From positions 1 to 60,681 of the forward strand of contig CAIUMM010000046.1 in assembly GCA_903900265.1 (NCBI GenBank): 60,681 nucleotides of DNA, in the 5' to 3' direction. This stretch comes from an uncultured Pseudomonadota bacterium. Lineage in GTDB: Bacteria; Myxococcota_A; UBA796; SXON01. Under the pieces are notes generated by a model, which did no database searches, was not told the DNA's origin, and saw nothing but the letters and a program-made list of their open reading frames with translations. Each line of letters opens with the position of its first letter. Positions within the stretch are counted from its first letter, which is position 1. The translations under genes and the position numbers were made by a program. Shown here one piece after another: positions 26,967-35,554 of the stretch.

Positions 26967-27959
26967 TCAACGCGTGGGTTTGGGCTCGGTCATCCACTGA
27001 TGAAACGCCTGCGCCCCGTCCTCCCATCCGGGCACGTAGGAGCCGAGGCGTCCGGTGTGCGCCGCGGCTTGCTCGACGCCGCGCGCGACCCGCTCGACGA
27101 TGGCGTCGTCCTCCAGCTCTACGTCCTCCAGCGCGCCTCCCGCGCCGGCGGTCTGTACCTCCGGCGGCGTGCCGGGCCAGACCCAGCGCTGGTAGTGAAT
27201 CCGCGTCTCGGTCGCGGACACCGGCTCGATCGCGTTGACCGATACGCCCCAGGCGTAGATGTTCAACGCGGTGCAGGGGTAGATGTACAGGTACAACCCA
27301 CCTACCTGTGCGCCGGCCGGATGCCCGCTCGGCAGCGGCACGTACGGCGCCTGACGGGCGACGCCGATCTGCACCACGACGCGATCGTCGATCTCGCTCC
27401 GGTACGCGCTCAGGTCGAGCGCGCTCCGCAGCCCGGGGTGCACGAACGGCACGTGCAGGCCTTCGAGGTAGTTCTCCACCCACAGCGCCCAGTGCGCCTT
27501 GATCGTGTACACGCGGTCGCCGGTCGGATCGCGCCGCAGGGTCTGGAGCGGGATGCCGTCCAACCAGCGCGACAGCTGCGGGAAGGGGCGGTGGCCAGAA
27601 GACCGCACGAAGGTCCATGGCCCGAGCGGGTGGGTCGCGAGGGGCTCGAGGTCTTCACCATTCGGCACCGCCGGGCACCCGGGCGCCACCCGAAGCAGCC
27701 CGCCGGGACCGAACTGGCGCCCGTGGTACGGGCACCGCAGCGTCGAAGACGGCGCATCCAACAGCGTCGCAGCGCGGTGCGTGCACACGTTTGGGTAGGC
27801 GCGGCCCTCGCTCAACAGCACGCGGTCCATGCCCACCTCGGCGGGCGTCCACAGCGCCTCGCTCGGCGTGTACCGAGCGAGCTGCCAGTCGGCGCCGAAG
27901 GCACGCCGCTGCTCAAAGAACGCCTCGGGGGCGTAGAGCCGCGTGCCGGGGTGCTGCAT
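26967..27959 (-). CDS. Rieske-type ring-hydroxylating oxygenase alpha-like protein
   Basis: 330 residues from ATG 27959; a longer frame reaches into the E1 gene and is not used. The Rieske [2Fe-2S] ligands are Cys59, His61, Cys76 and His79 (CTH ... CPYH). The mononuclear iron site follows the choline monooxygenase/RHO pattern NYLEGLHVPFVH with Glu166, His169 and His174. Enzymes of this group hydroxylate or demethylate small substrates with O2 and electrons from a reductase, none of which is encoded here. It starts 14 bases after the stop of the E1 gene, so it is probably co-transcribed with it. Substrate unknown. Confidence 0.88.
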   Translation of the reverse strand: MQHPGTRLYAPEAFFEQRRAFGADWQLARYTPSEALWTPAEVGMDRVLLSEGRAYPNVCTHRAATLLDAPSSTLRCPYHGRQFGPGGLLRVAPGCPAVPNGEDLEPLATHPLGPWTFVRSSGHRPFPQLSRWLDGIPLQTLRRDPTGDRVYTIKAHWALWVENYLEGLHVPFVHPGLRSALDLSAYRSEIDDRVVVQIGVARQAPYVPLPSGHPAGAQVGGLYLYIYPCTALNIYAWGVSVNAIEPVSATETRIHYQRWVWPGTPPEVQTAGAGGALEDVELEDDAIVERVARGVEQAAAHTGRLGSYVPGWEDGAQAFHQWMTEPKPTR

Positions 27960-27973
27960 CAGGTCAGCCGCAT

Positions 27974-30181
27974 TTAGGTCAGGAAGTAGCGGGGTGCGAC
28001 TTCGACGACGCGCGTGCCGCCGGAGGGGCGCTCTTCGATGACGCTGTGCGCGGCATGGTGGATGTCCTCCCAAGTCAGCACGGTCGCTTCCTCAAGGCCG
28101 AGGTTCTGCGCGATGCCGGGGACGTACTTCTGTCCGAGGCCACGGGTCGGCATGCCCGGGCGCTTCTCGACGACCATGCCCTGAATGGTGCGTACGAGGC
28201 CGCCAAACGAGCGGTCCTCGGCAGCGACTAACAGCTTGCCGGTGCGATCGGCGCTCTCGAGCACCAGATCCATGTCCGGGGGCACGATGGTGCGAAGGTC
28301 GATGATCTCCAGCTCGATGCCCTCTTTGGCGAGCGCCTCGGCGGCCTTCATCGCGGTCCACACGGCGCGGCCCCACGCGACGCAGGTGACGTCGCGGCCA
28401 TGACGGCGGATCACGCCCTTGCCGAGCGGGACGCGAAGATCGGCAGGCAGGTCGGGGATCTCGCCGCGCATGATCGTCTTCTTGAGCGCGAGCACCTCAT
28501 CGGGAGCGGTGGGCTCCCCGGGGAAAGCCGGGCCCAGCGCTTGCCGGTACATCCACTTGGGCTCCAAGCAGACCACCGGCCCGCGGTACTCGGCCGCGCT
28601 CATCAGCAGGCCGTACACGTCCATCGACGTGCTGGGCATGATGATGGTCAAGCCGGGGATCGAGCTGAAGTATCCGTCGAGGCTCATCGAGTGGTAGACC
28701 GCGCCGCCGCCGAACGGGTCGGTGGGCATACGCAGCACGGTCGCGAAGTTGGAGCGGCCGTTGGTGCACCAGTAGAGGTTGCCCATGTGGACGAGCCAGT
28801 GGAACGCGTTCAGGGAGTAGTCCCCGAATTGAATCTCGGGCAACGCCACGAAGTCGCTGTGCAACCCTGCACCGCAGCCGGTGCCGAGGATCAGCGGCTC
28901 GTTCAGCGGGGCGTCAATGATCTTGTCTGGGAAGCGCTTCTTCAAGCCGGCGGTCGCGGTCATGACGCCGCCGAGGCGCCCGACGTCCTGGCCCCACAGC
29001 GCGCCGCCGTGGTGCTCGATGATGTTGGCCAACGCGGCGCGGATGGCGCCTGCGTAGGTGATGTTGGTCTGGGGCGCGGTCGCGGCGTCGGCGACCGGCT
29101 CGGGCGCGCTCACATAGGGCTTGCGGATGTTCTCGAGCACGCTCTCGGGCGGGGGCTCGGGCTCCGAGCGCACCTGATCGAGGATCGCCTTGAGGTCTTC
29201 GTCCTGACGGCCCATGATGTTGCCGAGGTCGTGGTGCGCGAAGAAATCGCGGCCTTCGCCCTTGATGCGGCGGAGCACGTCGCGCTCGCCTAACAGGCCA
29301 GACTTGACCAGCGAGTCGCCGAACGCGATCAGCGGATCGTCCTGCGTGAGATCGTAGGTGACGTCCGCGGCCGAGCTGTGGCCGTTGAACCGGGGCAACG
29401 AATGGACGTGCACGAGGCACGGCTTCTGCTCATCCCGCATGTAGCGAGCGGCCCGGTACATCGCTTGGTAGGTGTCATCGAAGTCGCGGCCATCGCAGGC
29501 GATCGACGCGATGCCGAAGCTGCCGGCGTAGTCGCGGAAGTCTTTGATACCGCGGCCTTCTTCGGGCGTCGTGGAGATCGCCACGCGGTTGTCGGTGACC
29601 ATGAACATGAACGGCAAGGACCACACCGAAGCGGCGCTCATCGCGTCATGGGAGTCGCCTTCGGCGGTCGTGCCGTCGCCGACGATGCCGACGGTGAACG
29701 CGTCGTGGATGCCCTTCATCTTGTAGCCCATCGCGTAGCCTGCAGCCTTTCCAAGCTGCATGCCTACCGGAGACTGCACAGGAAGGATGCCGAATTCCTT
29801 CATGTCGAGGTGGTACACCATCTGCCGGCCGCGGCTCATCGCGTCGGTGTCCTTGGAGAACTGCTGGCGCAGAAGATCCAAGGTGAAGTTGGTGTAGCCG
29901 TGCAGCCGCACCCACATCGAGCACAGCGCGCCCGAGCGGTAATGGGGCACGATGCCGAAGTGACCGTCGCGGACGACCTTGTAGAAGGCGAGCGCGGTGG
30001 CCGTCCCGTGGATCTCTTCGCCCGGTCCCCAGATCGCGAATTTGACCTCTCCGCGGGACACCAGACGCACGATGTGCTCTTCGGTCGCACGGGAACGGGC
30101 GCCGACCTCGTAGGCGAGACGGCGCTCATCGTCGGTGGGCGCGGGCATGTCGGCGTAGGAGGGGACGTCGATGTAGGCCAC
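27974..30181 (-). CDS. 2-oxoacid dehydrogenase E1, alpha and beta fused
   Basis: 735 residues. The alpha half (1-~360) has the thiamine diphosphate motif GDG at 168-170 with Asn198 (GDGTTAEGDSHD ... TDN) and GPGEEIHGTA. A Pro/Ala-rich linker (about 345-385) leads to the beta half with ITYAGAIRAALANIIE, NEPLILGTGCGAGLHSD, GLTIIMPSTSMDVYGLL and EIIDLRTIVPPDMDLV. Overall closest by pattern to branched-chain or acetoin-type E1. It decarboxylates a 2-oxoacid and transfers the acyl group to lipoyl-E2; neither E2 nor E3 is in the window. Separate alpha and beta genes are more usual. The Rieske oxygenase gene follows. Confidence 0.93.
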   Translation of the reverse strand: MAYIDVPSYADMPAPTDDERRLAYEVGARSRATEEHIVRLVSRGEVKFAIWGPGEEIHGTATALAFYKVVRDGHFGIVPHYRSGALCSMWVRLHGYTNFTLDLLRQQFSKDTDAMSRGRQMVYHLDMKEFGILPVQSPVGMQLGKAAGYAMGYKMKGIHDAFTVGIVGDGTTAEGDSHDAMSAASVWSLPFMFMVTDNRVAISTTPEEGRGIKDFRDYAGSFGIASIACDGRDFDDTYQAMYRAARYMRDEQKPCLVHVHSLPRFNGHSSAADVTYDLTQDDPLIAFGDSLVKSGLLGERDVLRRIKGEGRDFFAHHDLGNIMGRQDEDLKAILDQVRSEPEPPPESVLENIRKPYVSAPEPVADAATAPQTNITYAGAIRAALANIIEHHGGALWGQDVGRLGGVMTATAGLKKRFPDKIIDAPLNEPLILGTGCGAGLHSDFVALPEIQFGDYSLNAFHWLVHMGNLYWCTNGRSNFATVLRMPTDPFGGGAVYHSMSLDGYFSSIPGLTIIMPSTSMDVYGLLMSAAEYRGPVVCLEPKWMYRQALGPAFPGEPTAPDEVLALKKTIMRGEIPDLPADLRVPLGKGVIRRHGRDVTCVAWGRAVWTAMKAAEALAKEGIELEIIDLRTIVPPDMDLVLESADRTGKLLVAAEDRSFGGLVRTIQGMVVEKRPGMPTRGLGQKYVPGIAQNLGLEEATVLTWEDIHHAAHSVIEERPSGGTRVVEVAPRYFLT

Positions 30182-30244
30182 GGTGACTCCAGTAGGTCCG
30201 CCGGGCTAACCGGAAAGCGCGACGCGTGGGAGGCGGCGGGCGGT

Positions 30245-30256
30245 CATCGCGCGATG
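30245..30256. promoter_or_regulatory. Perfect 12-base palindrome between divergent genes
   Basis: CATCGCGCGATG lies between the E1 fusion gene (minus, starts 30181) and the adaptor gene (plus, starts 30361). It is a possible binding site for a dimeric regulator, but a CG-rich 12-mer palindrome can arise by chance. The rest of 30182-30360 shows no convincing promoter boxes. Confidence 0.2.
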
Positions 30257-30360
30257 CGCGAGCGCAGCATGGCCGCGGACGGGGAGCGCGTGCCCGGGGC
30301 GTGGGCGTGCTTACGGTCTCTGTACGTCGACGCGCACAGGGATACAACCGGGAGATCGCG

Positions 30361-31617
30361 ATGCCGCTGCCTGAAGGTGTTTCCAGGCGGGAGCCTGCAT
30401 CCGCGCCGCCATCGTCCCGATGGGCGCGTCGCGTGCTCCAAATCGGCGTGCCGGTCGCAGTTTTGGCGGGCATCGTCGTCGTCGTGAGCGCCCGCGGGCC
30501 GGTGGTGCGCACCACCCTCACGGTGCGAAAGGACCTTGAGCAGCACATCGTCGCGAGCGGCCGCGTCCGAGTGCCGACGCGCGTGCAGGTCGCCTCGCAG
30601 GTCTCCGGGCTGATCGTCGCGGTCGCTGCGGTCGAGGGCCAACATGTGCGCGCCGGGGATCTGCTGGTTCGTATCGATGACGCCGAAGCGCTGGCCGCGT
30701 TGTCCCAAGCCAAAGCCGCGGTCGCGCAGGCCCGCGCCCGCGTCGACCAGCTGCGCCGGGTGGGCGCGATCGTCACGACTGAGGCCTTGCGTCAGGCGCA
30801 CACCAGCGTTGAACGGGCGGAGTCCGAGCTCGCTCGAGCGCAGACCTTCGCAAAAGCCGGCGGCATCGCGCAGACCGAGCTGGATGAAGCGGTGCGCGCG
30901 GTCGACATCGCGCGCGCCCAGCGGGCGGTGGCGGAGGCCCAACAGGTGTCGTCGTCCCCGCTCGGGGCGGACTCCCGCATCGCCCTCGCCGCGCTGCACA
31001 CCGCAGAGGCGCAGCTTCAGGGCGCAGAGGTGCGCCTCGCCCACACGCGCGTGGTCGCGTTGCAGGACGGGGTCATTTTGACGCGCTCCTGCGAGCCGGG
31101 CGACGTCGTCCCGGCCTCCCAGACCTTGCTGACGCTCGCGGCCGACGGCGACACGCAGCTCTTTTTTCAGGCGGACGAGCGCGACATTGGCTCGATCGCG
31201 GTCGGGCAAAAAGCCGTGGCGGCCGCCGACGGCTACCCGCAGCAGGTTTTTGACGCCGCGGTCCTCTACATCGCGCCGTCCATCGATCCGCAGCGCGGCA
31301 GCGTGGAGGTGCGGCTGGGGGTGGTTTCGCCCCCGGCCTTCTTGAGGCCCGAGATGACGGTGTCCATCGACCTCACGGTGGGCGCGGTCGCTCAGGCGCG
31401 CACGCTGGCGAGCAACGCGCTGCGTGGCGCGACGACGGCGGCGCCGTGGGTCTACGCCGTGGAGGACGGGCGCATCGCGCGGCACGACGTCACGTTGGGC
31501 CTGCGTGGCGAGGGCGCGGTCGAGATCGTTGACGGACTCGATGACGGCGCGGAGATCGTCGTCCCCGACGGGCGCGTGCTCACCGACGGGCAGCGCGTGC
31601 GACCGGAGCGGGAGTAG
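30361..31617 (+). CDS. Periplasmic adaptor (membrane fusion) protein, MacA/HlyD type
   Basis: 418 residues from ATG 30361, with GGGAG eight bases upstream. One N-terminal membrane anchor ([20 protein letters not shown]), then the lipoyl/beta-barrel half ([35 protein letters not shown]), a coiled-coil hairpin (~115-215, [17 protein letters not shown] and following), and the returning half [20 protein letters not shown]. The C-terminal ~110 residues form the membrane-proximal domain. It would bridge an inner-membrane transporter and an outer-membrane channel. The transporter genes that should follow are deleted down to a fragment (31618-31889), so this adaptor may be orphaned. Confidence 0.9.
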   Translation: MPLPEGVSRREPASAPPSSRWARRVLQIGVPVAVLAGIVVVVSARGPVVRTTLTVRKDLEQHIVASGRVRVPTRVQVASQVSGLIVAVAAVEGQHVRAGDLLVRIDDAEALAALSQAKAAVAQARARVDQLRRVGAIVTTEALRQAHTSVERAESELARAQTFAKAGGIAQTELDEAVRAVDIARAQRAVAEAQQVSSSPLGADSRIALAALHTAEAQLQGAEVRLAHTRVVALQDGVILTRSCEPGDVVPASQTLLTLAADGDTQLFFQADERDIGSIAVGQKAVAAADGYPQQVFDAAVLYIAPSIDPQRGSVEVRLGVVSPPAFLRPEMTVSIDLTVGAVAQARTLASNALRGATTAAPWVYAVEDGRIARHDVTLGLRGEGAVEIVDGLDDGAEIVVPDGRVLTDGQRVRPERE

Positions 31618-31889
31618 ATGCCCTTCGCGTGGTTCGTCGCGCTGCGGCGCAGCGGGTCGCCATCGCCCGTGCGTTGTCGCGGCGTCCAGCCCTGCTGCTC
31701 GCCGACGAGCCGACCGGAAACCTCGACACCGTCTCGGCGAACGAGGTGTTCGACCTGCTGCGCACCTTCAACCGGGAGCGCCAAACGACCTGCCTGATCG
31801 TCACCCACGATCCGCGCATCGGCGAGCGCTGCGACCGACGGATCGAGATCGTCAACGGCCGCATCGTCGCGCCGTCGAGCGGGCGCTGA
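31618..31889 (+). pseudogene. Remnant: permease start joined to ABC ATPase 3' end
   Basis: Directly after the adaptor stop (TAGATG, with GGAG as ribosome site) an ATG opens [10 protein letters not shown], which is how MacB/LolC-type permeases begin. Within about ten codons this ends, and a different frame (from 31629) carries [23 protein letters not shown] and TCLIVTHDP: the end of the ABC signature, Walker B, D-loop and H-loop of a LolD/MacB-type ATPase. Walker A, the Q-loop, the LSGG part of the signature and nearly all of the permease are missing. The simplest reading is a deletion of about 1.5-2 kb with its junction near 31645-31652. An 86-residue product from GTG 31629 could still be made but cannot bind ATP normally. 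Confidence 0.75.
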
Positions 31890-31906
31890 CCGTCGGGACA
31901 ACCCTT

Positions 31907-33445
31907 ATGCAGCGGCGTATGATTGGCGCGATGCAGATCGTTCCAGGCACCGTGATCGACCGATGGCGCGTGGAAGCCGAGATCGGGCGTGGTGGCATGG
32001 CGCGGGTGTACCGGGTGCGCCACACCACCTTGGACCGGGTGATGGCGTTGAAGGTTCTGAGCGTTCAAAGCGCCGAGCTGCGCGAACGGCTGCTGCGGGA
32101 AGGGCGCTTGCAAGCGCGTCTCGAGCACCCGAACCTCGTCGCCGTGCGCGATGTGCTGGTGCTGCCGGAGGGGCCGGGGCTGCTGATGGATCTCGTGGAC
32201 GGGCCCAACCTCGACGGCTGGGTGACGGCCGAGCACCCCGACGCCGCTGAGCGCGAGCGGGTGTTCCAGGAGATCCTCGCGGGGGTACACCACGCCCACG
32301 CGCATGGGGTGGTGCACCGTGATCTGAAGCCCGCCAACATCGGGATGGAGCGGCGCGGCGGCGTTTGGATGCCGCGGATCACCGACTTCGGCGTGGCCAA
32401 GCTGTTAGGAAGCGAAGGCGAGTACGACACCGATGGCGTGCAGTCGCGCACCGGTCGGCCGATGGGGACCCCGGCGTACATGGCGCCCGAGCAAGTGCGC
32501 AGCGCCAAGCACGTCGACCACCGCGCCGACATCTTCGCGCTCGGCTGCATCTTGTACGAGCTGATGTGCGGGTGCCGCACGTTCGTCGGGCAGGACAGCT
32601 TGGAGGTGTTCAACCGCGTGACGCAAGGGCGCTACGTTCCGCCGCGGGACCTCGCGCGCGAACTGCCCGAGCGCCTCGAGCTCGCGGTGCTGGGGGCCCT
32701 GGCGCTGGATCCTGAGCAGCGCATCCCCAATTGCGCCACGCTGGCCCGGGTGATGGCGGGGACCTTGCCGTGGCGCTTGGCCGAAGGGAGCCCGGTGTCC
32801 GGGGCAACAGCCACCATGCTGCCGAATTCATCGACCGAGTGGCCGGTGCAACAGGGCGCCGCGGCGCCTGCGGTTCGCCCTGGATTGTCGGTGTTCACGC
32901 CTCCCGGCAGAGGCTTACCGCCTGCGCTGGCGGTGGTCATGGTGGTCGCGGTGGTCGCTGGGGCGCTGTTCGCCGAGGCATGGATGCGCGGCCCTGCGCA
33001 GGGCGCGGCTCCCATGGACGCGCAGGTGGTCTCGGCTGCGGAGGGGCCGGTGGTCGCTGGTCCGGTGGTCGCTGGTCCGGTGGTCGCTGGTCCGGTGGTC
33101 GCTGGTCCGGTGGTCGCGTCGAAGCCCGCGGCGCCTCCGGTGGTCTCGGCTCCGCTGGTCGCTGGTCCGGTGGTCGCTGGTCCGGTGGTCGCGTCGAAGC
33201 CCGCGGCGCCTCCGGTGGTCGCTGCGACGATGGGCGAGGTGCAGTTCAGCGGTGACGCGCGCTCGGTGTTGCTGCGTGGCTCCGCCAACGATGTCTACGG
33301 CCCCGGCGCGGTCCCGCCGGGCAGCTACACCATCGAGGCGGTGTTCGACGCGGGGCCGGTGAACGTCGGCACGGTCACCGTGCGTGCGGGCGCCCATACA
33401 CGCTTCGAATGTCTCGCCGCCACCCTCGCTTGTCTTGCCTTGTGA
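31907..33445 (+). CDS. Ser/Thr protein kinase with transmembrane helix and VVAGP repeats
   Basis: 512 residues from ATG 31907; in-frame ATGs at 31919 and 31931 are alternatives. The kinase domain (~18-285) is complete: IGRGGMARVY loop, Lys49 in MALKVL, HRDLKPAN with Asp139, DFG at 160-162, GTPAYMAPEQ and RADIFALGCILYEL. A cytoplasmic linker leads to one membrane helix (LPPALAVVMVVAVVAGALFA), then a periplasmic segment of tandem VVAGP units with KPAAPP spacers, ending in a ~65-residue beta-type domain (GEVQFSGDARSVLLRG) with two Cys. Pkn2-type kinase that could sense an envelope signal. The DNA repeat encoding VVAGP is listed separately. Confidence 0.92.
   Translation: MQRRMIGAMQIVPGTVIDRWRVEAEIGRGGMARVYRVRHTTLDRVMALKVLSVQSAELRERLLREGRLQARLEHPNLVAVRDVLVLPEGPGLLMDLVDGPNLDGWVTAEHPDAAERERVFQEILAGVHHAHAHGVVHRDLKPANIGMERRGGVWMPRITDFGVAKLLGSEGEYDTDGVQSRTGRPMGTPAYMAPEQVRSAKHVDHRADIFALGCILYELMCGCRTFVGQDSLEVFNRVTQGRYVPPRDLARELPERLELAVLGALALDPEQRIPNCATLARVMAGTLPWRLAEGSPVSGATATMLPNSSTEWPVQQGAAAPAVRPGLSVFTPPGRGLPPALAVVMVVAVVAGALFAEAWMRGPAQGAAPMDAQVVSAAEGPVVAGPVVAGPVVAGPVVAGPVVASKPAAPPVVSAPLVAGPVVAGPVVASKPAAPPVVAATMGEVQFSGDARSVLLRGSANDVYGPGAVPPGSYTIEAVFDAGPVNVGTVTVRAGAHTRFECLAATLACLAL
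33047..33117 (+). repeat. 15-base tandem repeat (four perfect copies plus partial)
   Basis: Unit CCGGTGGTCGCTGGT, four exact copies from 33047 to 33106 and a partial fifth copy, encoding PVVAG units in the periplasmic linker of the kinase. A 40-base block at 33106-33145 recurs exactly at 33181-33220, offset 75 bases (five units), showing a recent segmental duplication. Copy number is likely to vary by slippage without breaking the frame. Confidence 0.85.
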
Positions 33446-33452
33446 GCTATAG

Positions 33453-34235
33453 ATGAACCTCTGTTTTTTTGCGGTGTTGCTCGCCCTGAGAGGGAGCGCC
33501 GGCTCCGCGCACGCCAGTCCCGATCAGCCCGAGCAGGTGCCGGTGATCGACATGAAGCCGCGCCTCGCGGGTTTGCTCGCGCTGGACGACGGGCAAGGGC
33601 ATCGTGTGGTGCTTGATCCCAAAGATTTGGACGTCGCTTTTTACGGGGACGCGCATGACCTTTGGCGTCTGCAGGTGTTTTCCAGCTCGTCCGAGGGCGC
33701 AACGGCGTTTGAGATCACCGCGCTGGACTTTCGCGCTCGGAACCGGAACACCAGCGTGGCCTTCCGCGACGGCGCCTACCGCATGGACTGTCAGGACTAC
33801 AGCCGCCCGCTGACCGCGCTGCCCGCAGCTTCGGCGCGCGCGTATCTGGACTCCGTCACCTTCCACGAGCATCGCTGGCGCCGCAACGCCCTCGCGCTTT
33901 TCCGCGATGAGTACGGCGTTTACTACTACGTCGACCGCGCGACCGGGGACGATCTCGACGCCGACAACCGGGTCTACGTCGGCTGGCGGGGCCAGATGCT
34001 GCGGGCGCCGATGACGCTGATCGCTTCGGACTCGTTGGGGCGCGTGTACTCCGCGGCCAACGGCGCGCGGCGCCTCGTGCAGACTGGAGATCAGGCCCGC
34101 TACGTCGAGGGCGCCGTGGAGCGCGTGCTCTACGCGCTCGACCTCACTGAAGATGCGCCCTTCGTCTACGGGCCCTTCGGGGTGTACGGGGACGCGCCGC
34201 AAGGCACGCCCTGTGACGTGCTCTTGCCGCGTTAG
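33453..34235 (+). CDS. Secreted protein of unknown function
   Basis: 260 residues, ATG eight bases after the kinase stop. Signal peptide MNLCFFAVLLALRGSAGSAHA, probable cleavage after AHA. The mature part is beta-rich with many Tyr and Asp: DKEL-like acidic turns, FRDEYGVYYYVDRATGDDLD and VYVGWRGQMLRAPMTLIASD, and two Cys (MDCQD and TPCDV) that may form a disulfide. No family recognised. Probably co-transcribed with the kinase; overlaps the next minus-strand gene by four bases at its 3' end. Confidence 0.7.
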   Translation: MNLCFFAVLLALRGSAGSAHASPDQPEQVPVIDMKPRLAGLLALDDGQGHRVVLDPKDLDVAFYGDAHDLWRLQVFSSSSEGATAFEITALDFRARNRNTSVAFRDGAYRMDCQDYSRPLTALPAASARAYLDSVTFHEHRWRRNALALFRDEYGVYYYVDRATGDDLDADNRVYVGWRGQMLRAPMTLIASDSLGRVYSAANGARRLVQTGDQARYVEGAVERVLYALDLTEDAPFVYGPFGVYGDAPQGTPCDVLLPR

Positions 34236-34579
34236 TCCCAGATCGCGCGCTTCAGCACGTAGACCACGTTGGAGTCGAGGCCGGTGACCTCCCCGCCCGG
34301 CGATAGCAGCTCCCAACCGTCTGAACCGAGCTCGTTCAACGCGTCCATCACGCACTCGGTGTAGGGGCCGACGTCGTTCTCCGACAGGCAATCGGCGACG
34401 TACACGCCGTTGCTCTCGTAGGCGCCGTTGTCGTCGCACTGGCCGTCGGCGTCGCGGATGCAGAACCCAGCGTATTCCCAGCCGGTGGGCTCCATGTAGA
34501 CCACGTCGGCGTTGGTGCCGGTGGGCTGAACATCGGGGGGTGCATCCGAGGAGAGCGAGGACAAGCATGGGGGCTCCAA
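34232..34579 (-). CDS. DUF4177-like small protein, start uncertain
   Basis: 115 residues from TTG 34579; the internal ATG at 34495 (MEPTGWEYAGF) is an alternative. The C terminus ALNELGSDGWELLSPGG ... VYVLKR matches the DUF4177 pattern in which a short strand, a helix and a GWEL turn precede a final K-R strand. An acidic insertion DADGQCDDNGAYESNG with four Cys overall (CIRD, QCDD, DCLS, ECVM) is not typical and may be disulfide-bonded or metal-binding. No clear signal peptide or ribosome site is seen. The function of DUF4177 is unknown. Confidence 0.55.
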   Translation of the reverse strand: MEPPCLSSLSSDAPPDVQPTGTNADVVYMEPTGWEYAGFCIRDADGQCDDNGAYESNGVYVADCLSENDVGPYTECVMDALNELGSDGWELLSPGGEVTGLDSNVVYVLKRAIWD

Positions 34580-34595
34580 GCGCGACGCGCGCGGT

Positions 34596-35426
34596 CTAAC
34601 GAGCGAGCACGCTGCTGAGCACGGCGCGGGCCTGCTCGACGATGGTCACCCGGTCTTCTTTTTCGAGGCGCAGCGCCGAAGGATGCGGCAGGTAGGCCAC
34701 CGACCAGGGCTGACCGCCGCGCTCCACCTGTCCGACCGAGAACTGGAAGTTGGTCCGCGAGAGCTTGACCGTGTGGGCCTTGAGGTTGCGGGCCCGGCTC
34801 GCGGCGATGCCCATGCGGCGGGTCTCGGGGCTCTCGCCTAGGCTCTTGGGCACGATGATCAGCTTGGGACGCAGCGCGAGGGTGATCTCGGTGTTCAGCT
34901 CGTCGGAGAACCGCAGCAAGCGATCAAGCAGCTCGGCGTCGACCTGCCCCAGCGGCTTCCAGAAGTCCTTCGCGACCGAGCTCCCCCACGGGATCACGTT
35001 CGCCATCGCGACGCGGTCGGCGCGCCCCACCTTGCCCAACAGCTCGGCGTACACCGACCAACTGCCGACCGGCTTGCCGATCGGATCCCAGCCTACGCTC
35101 GGGAGCCCGGCCTTGTCCCACACCTGCTCGGCGTAGCGGCCTGAGTGCGCCTGACGAAGAAAAGAGTCGAATTCGTCCGTGTCTTTCGTGTCGTTCGCCA
35201 GGATCTTGCGCACCGAGCGGTCGACGTTCGGGTTCGCGCCCAGCCAAAGGATGTCGGCGCGCTCGCTCGCGAGGTGCTTGGCGACGTCCACCGAGTCGGA
35301 GCAGCCGAAAAGCGTGCCGCGAAAGGGCGTGCTGTAGGAGCCGGTGCCGAGCAGCAGTCGCCGGTTCTTGGGCTCGGATACGAAGCTTTGGATGCGTTGG
35401 TTGAAGGTATCGAACATCGTGGTCAT
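34596..35426 (-). CDS. Uracil-DNA-glycosylase-superfamily-like protein
   Basis: 276 residues from ATG 35426 (GGAG seven bases upstream). The order of short motifs matches the UDG fold: ILWLGANPNV (~59-68, compare GxNPG of the MUG/TDG branch), then MANVIPWGSS, PKLIIVPKSLGES (strand with a Gly turn) and the late YLPHPSALRLE, where HPS is the DNA-intercalation loop of UDG families 1 and 4. No Fe-S cysteine set is present, so it is not family 4/5. If correct, it would remove deaminated bases. The similarity is by eye and could be to a non-catalytic member. Divergent from the ASH lipoprotein. Confidence 0.55.
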   Translation of the reverse strand: MTTMFDTFNQRIQSFVSEPKNRRLLLGTGSYSTPFRGTLFGCSDSVDVAKHLASERADILWLGANPNVDRSVRKILANDTKDTDEFDSFLRQAHSGRYAEQVWDKAGLPSVGWDPIGKPVGSWSVYAELLGKVGRADRVAMANVIPWGSSVAKDFWKPLGQVDAELLDRLLRFSDELNTEITLALRPKLIIVPKSLGESPETRRMGIAASRARNLKAHTVKLSRTNFQFSVGQVERGGQPWSVAYLPHPSALRLEKEDRVTIVEQARAVLSSVLAR

Positions 35427-35554
35427 GGTGGTCTCCGGACCGGGTGGTGTCGGATACGCCACGCGGGGGGCGTCTATCACGGAGCGGGTCGGAATTACGC
35501 GGGCGGCGCCGTCGCGTCGGATTCGGGGTATGACGGAGCCGAACCGAGGCTTTC

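Noticed and set aside
26967..28073. Longer Rieske oxygenase start at 28073
   Set aside because: The extra residues lie inside the E1 gene and have no similarity; ATG 27959 gives the usual N terminus.
31424..31906. Kinase start upstream at 31424
   Set aside because: The extension overlaps the adaptor and ABC remnant in another frame and has no kinase similarity.
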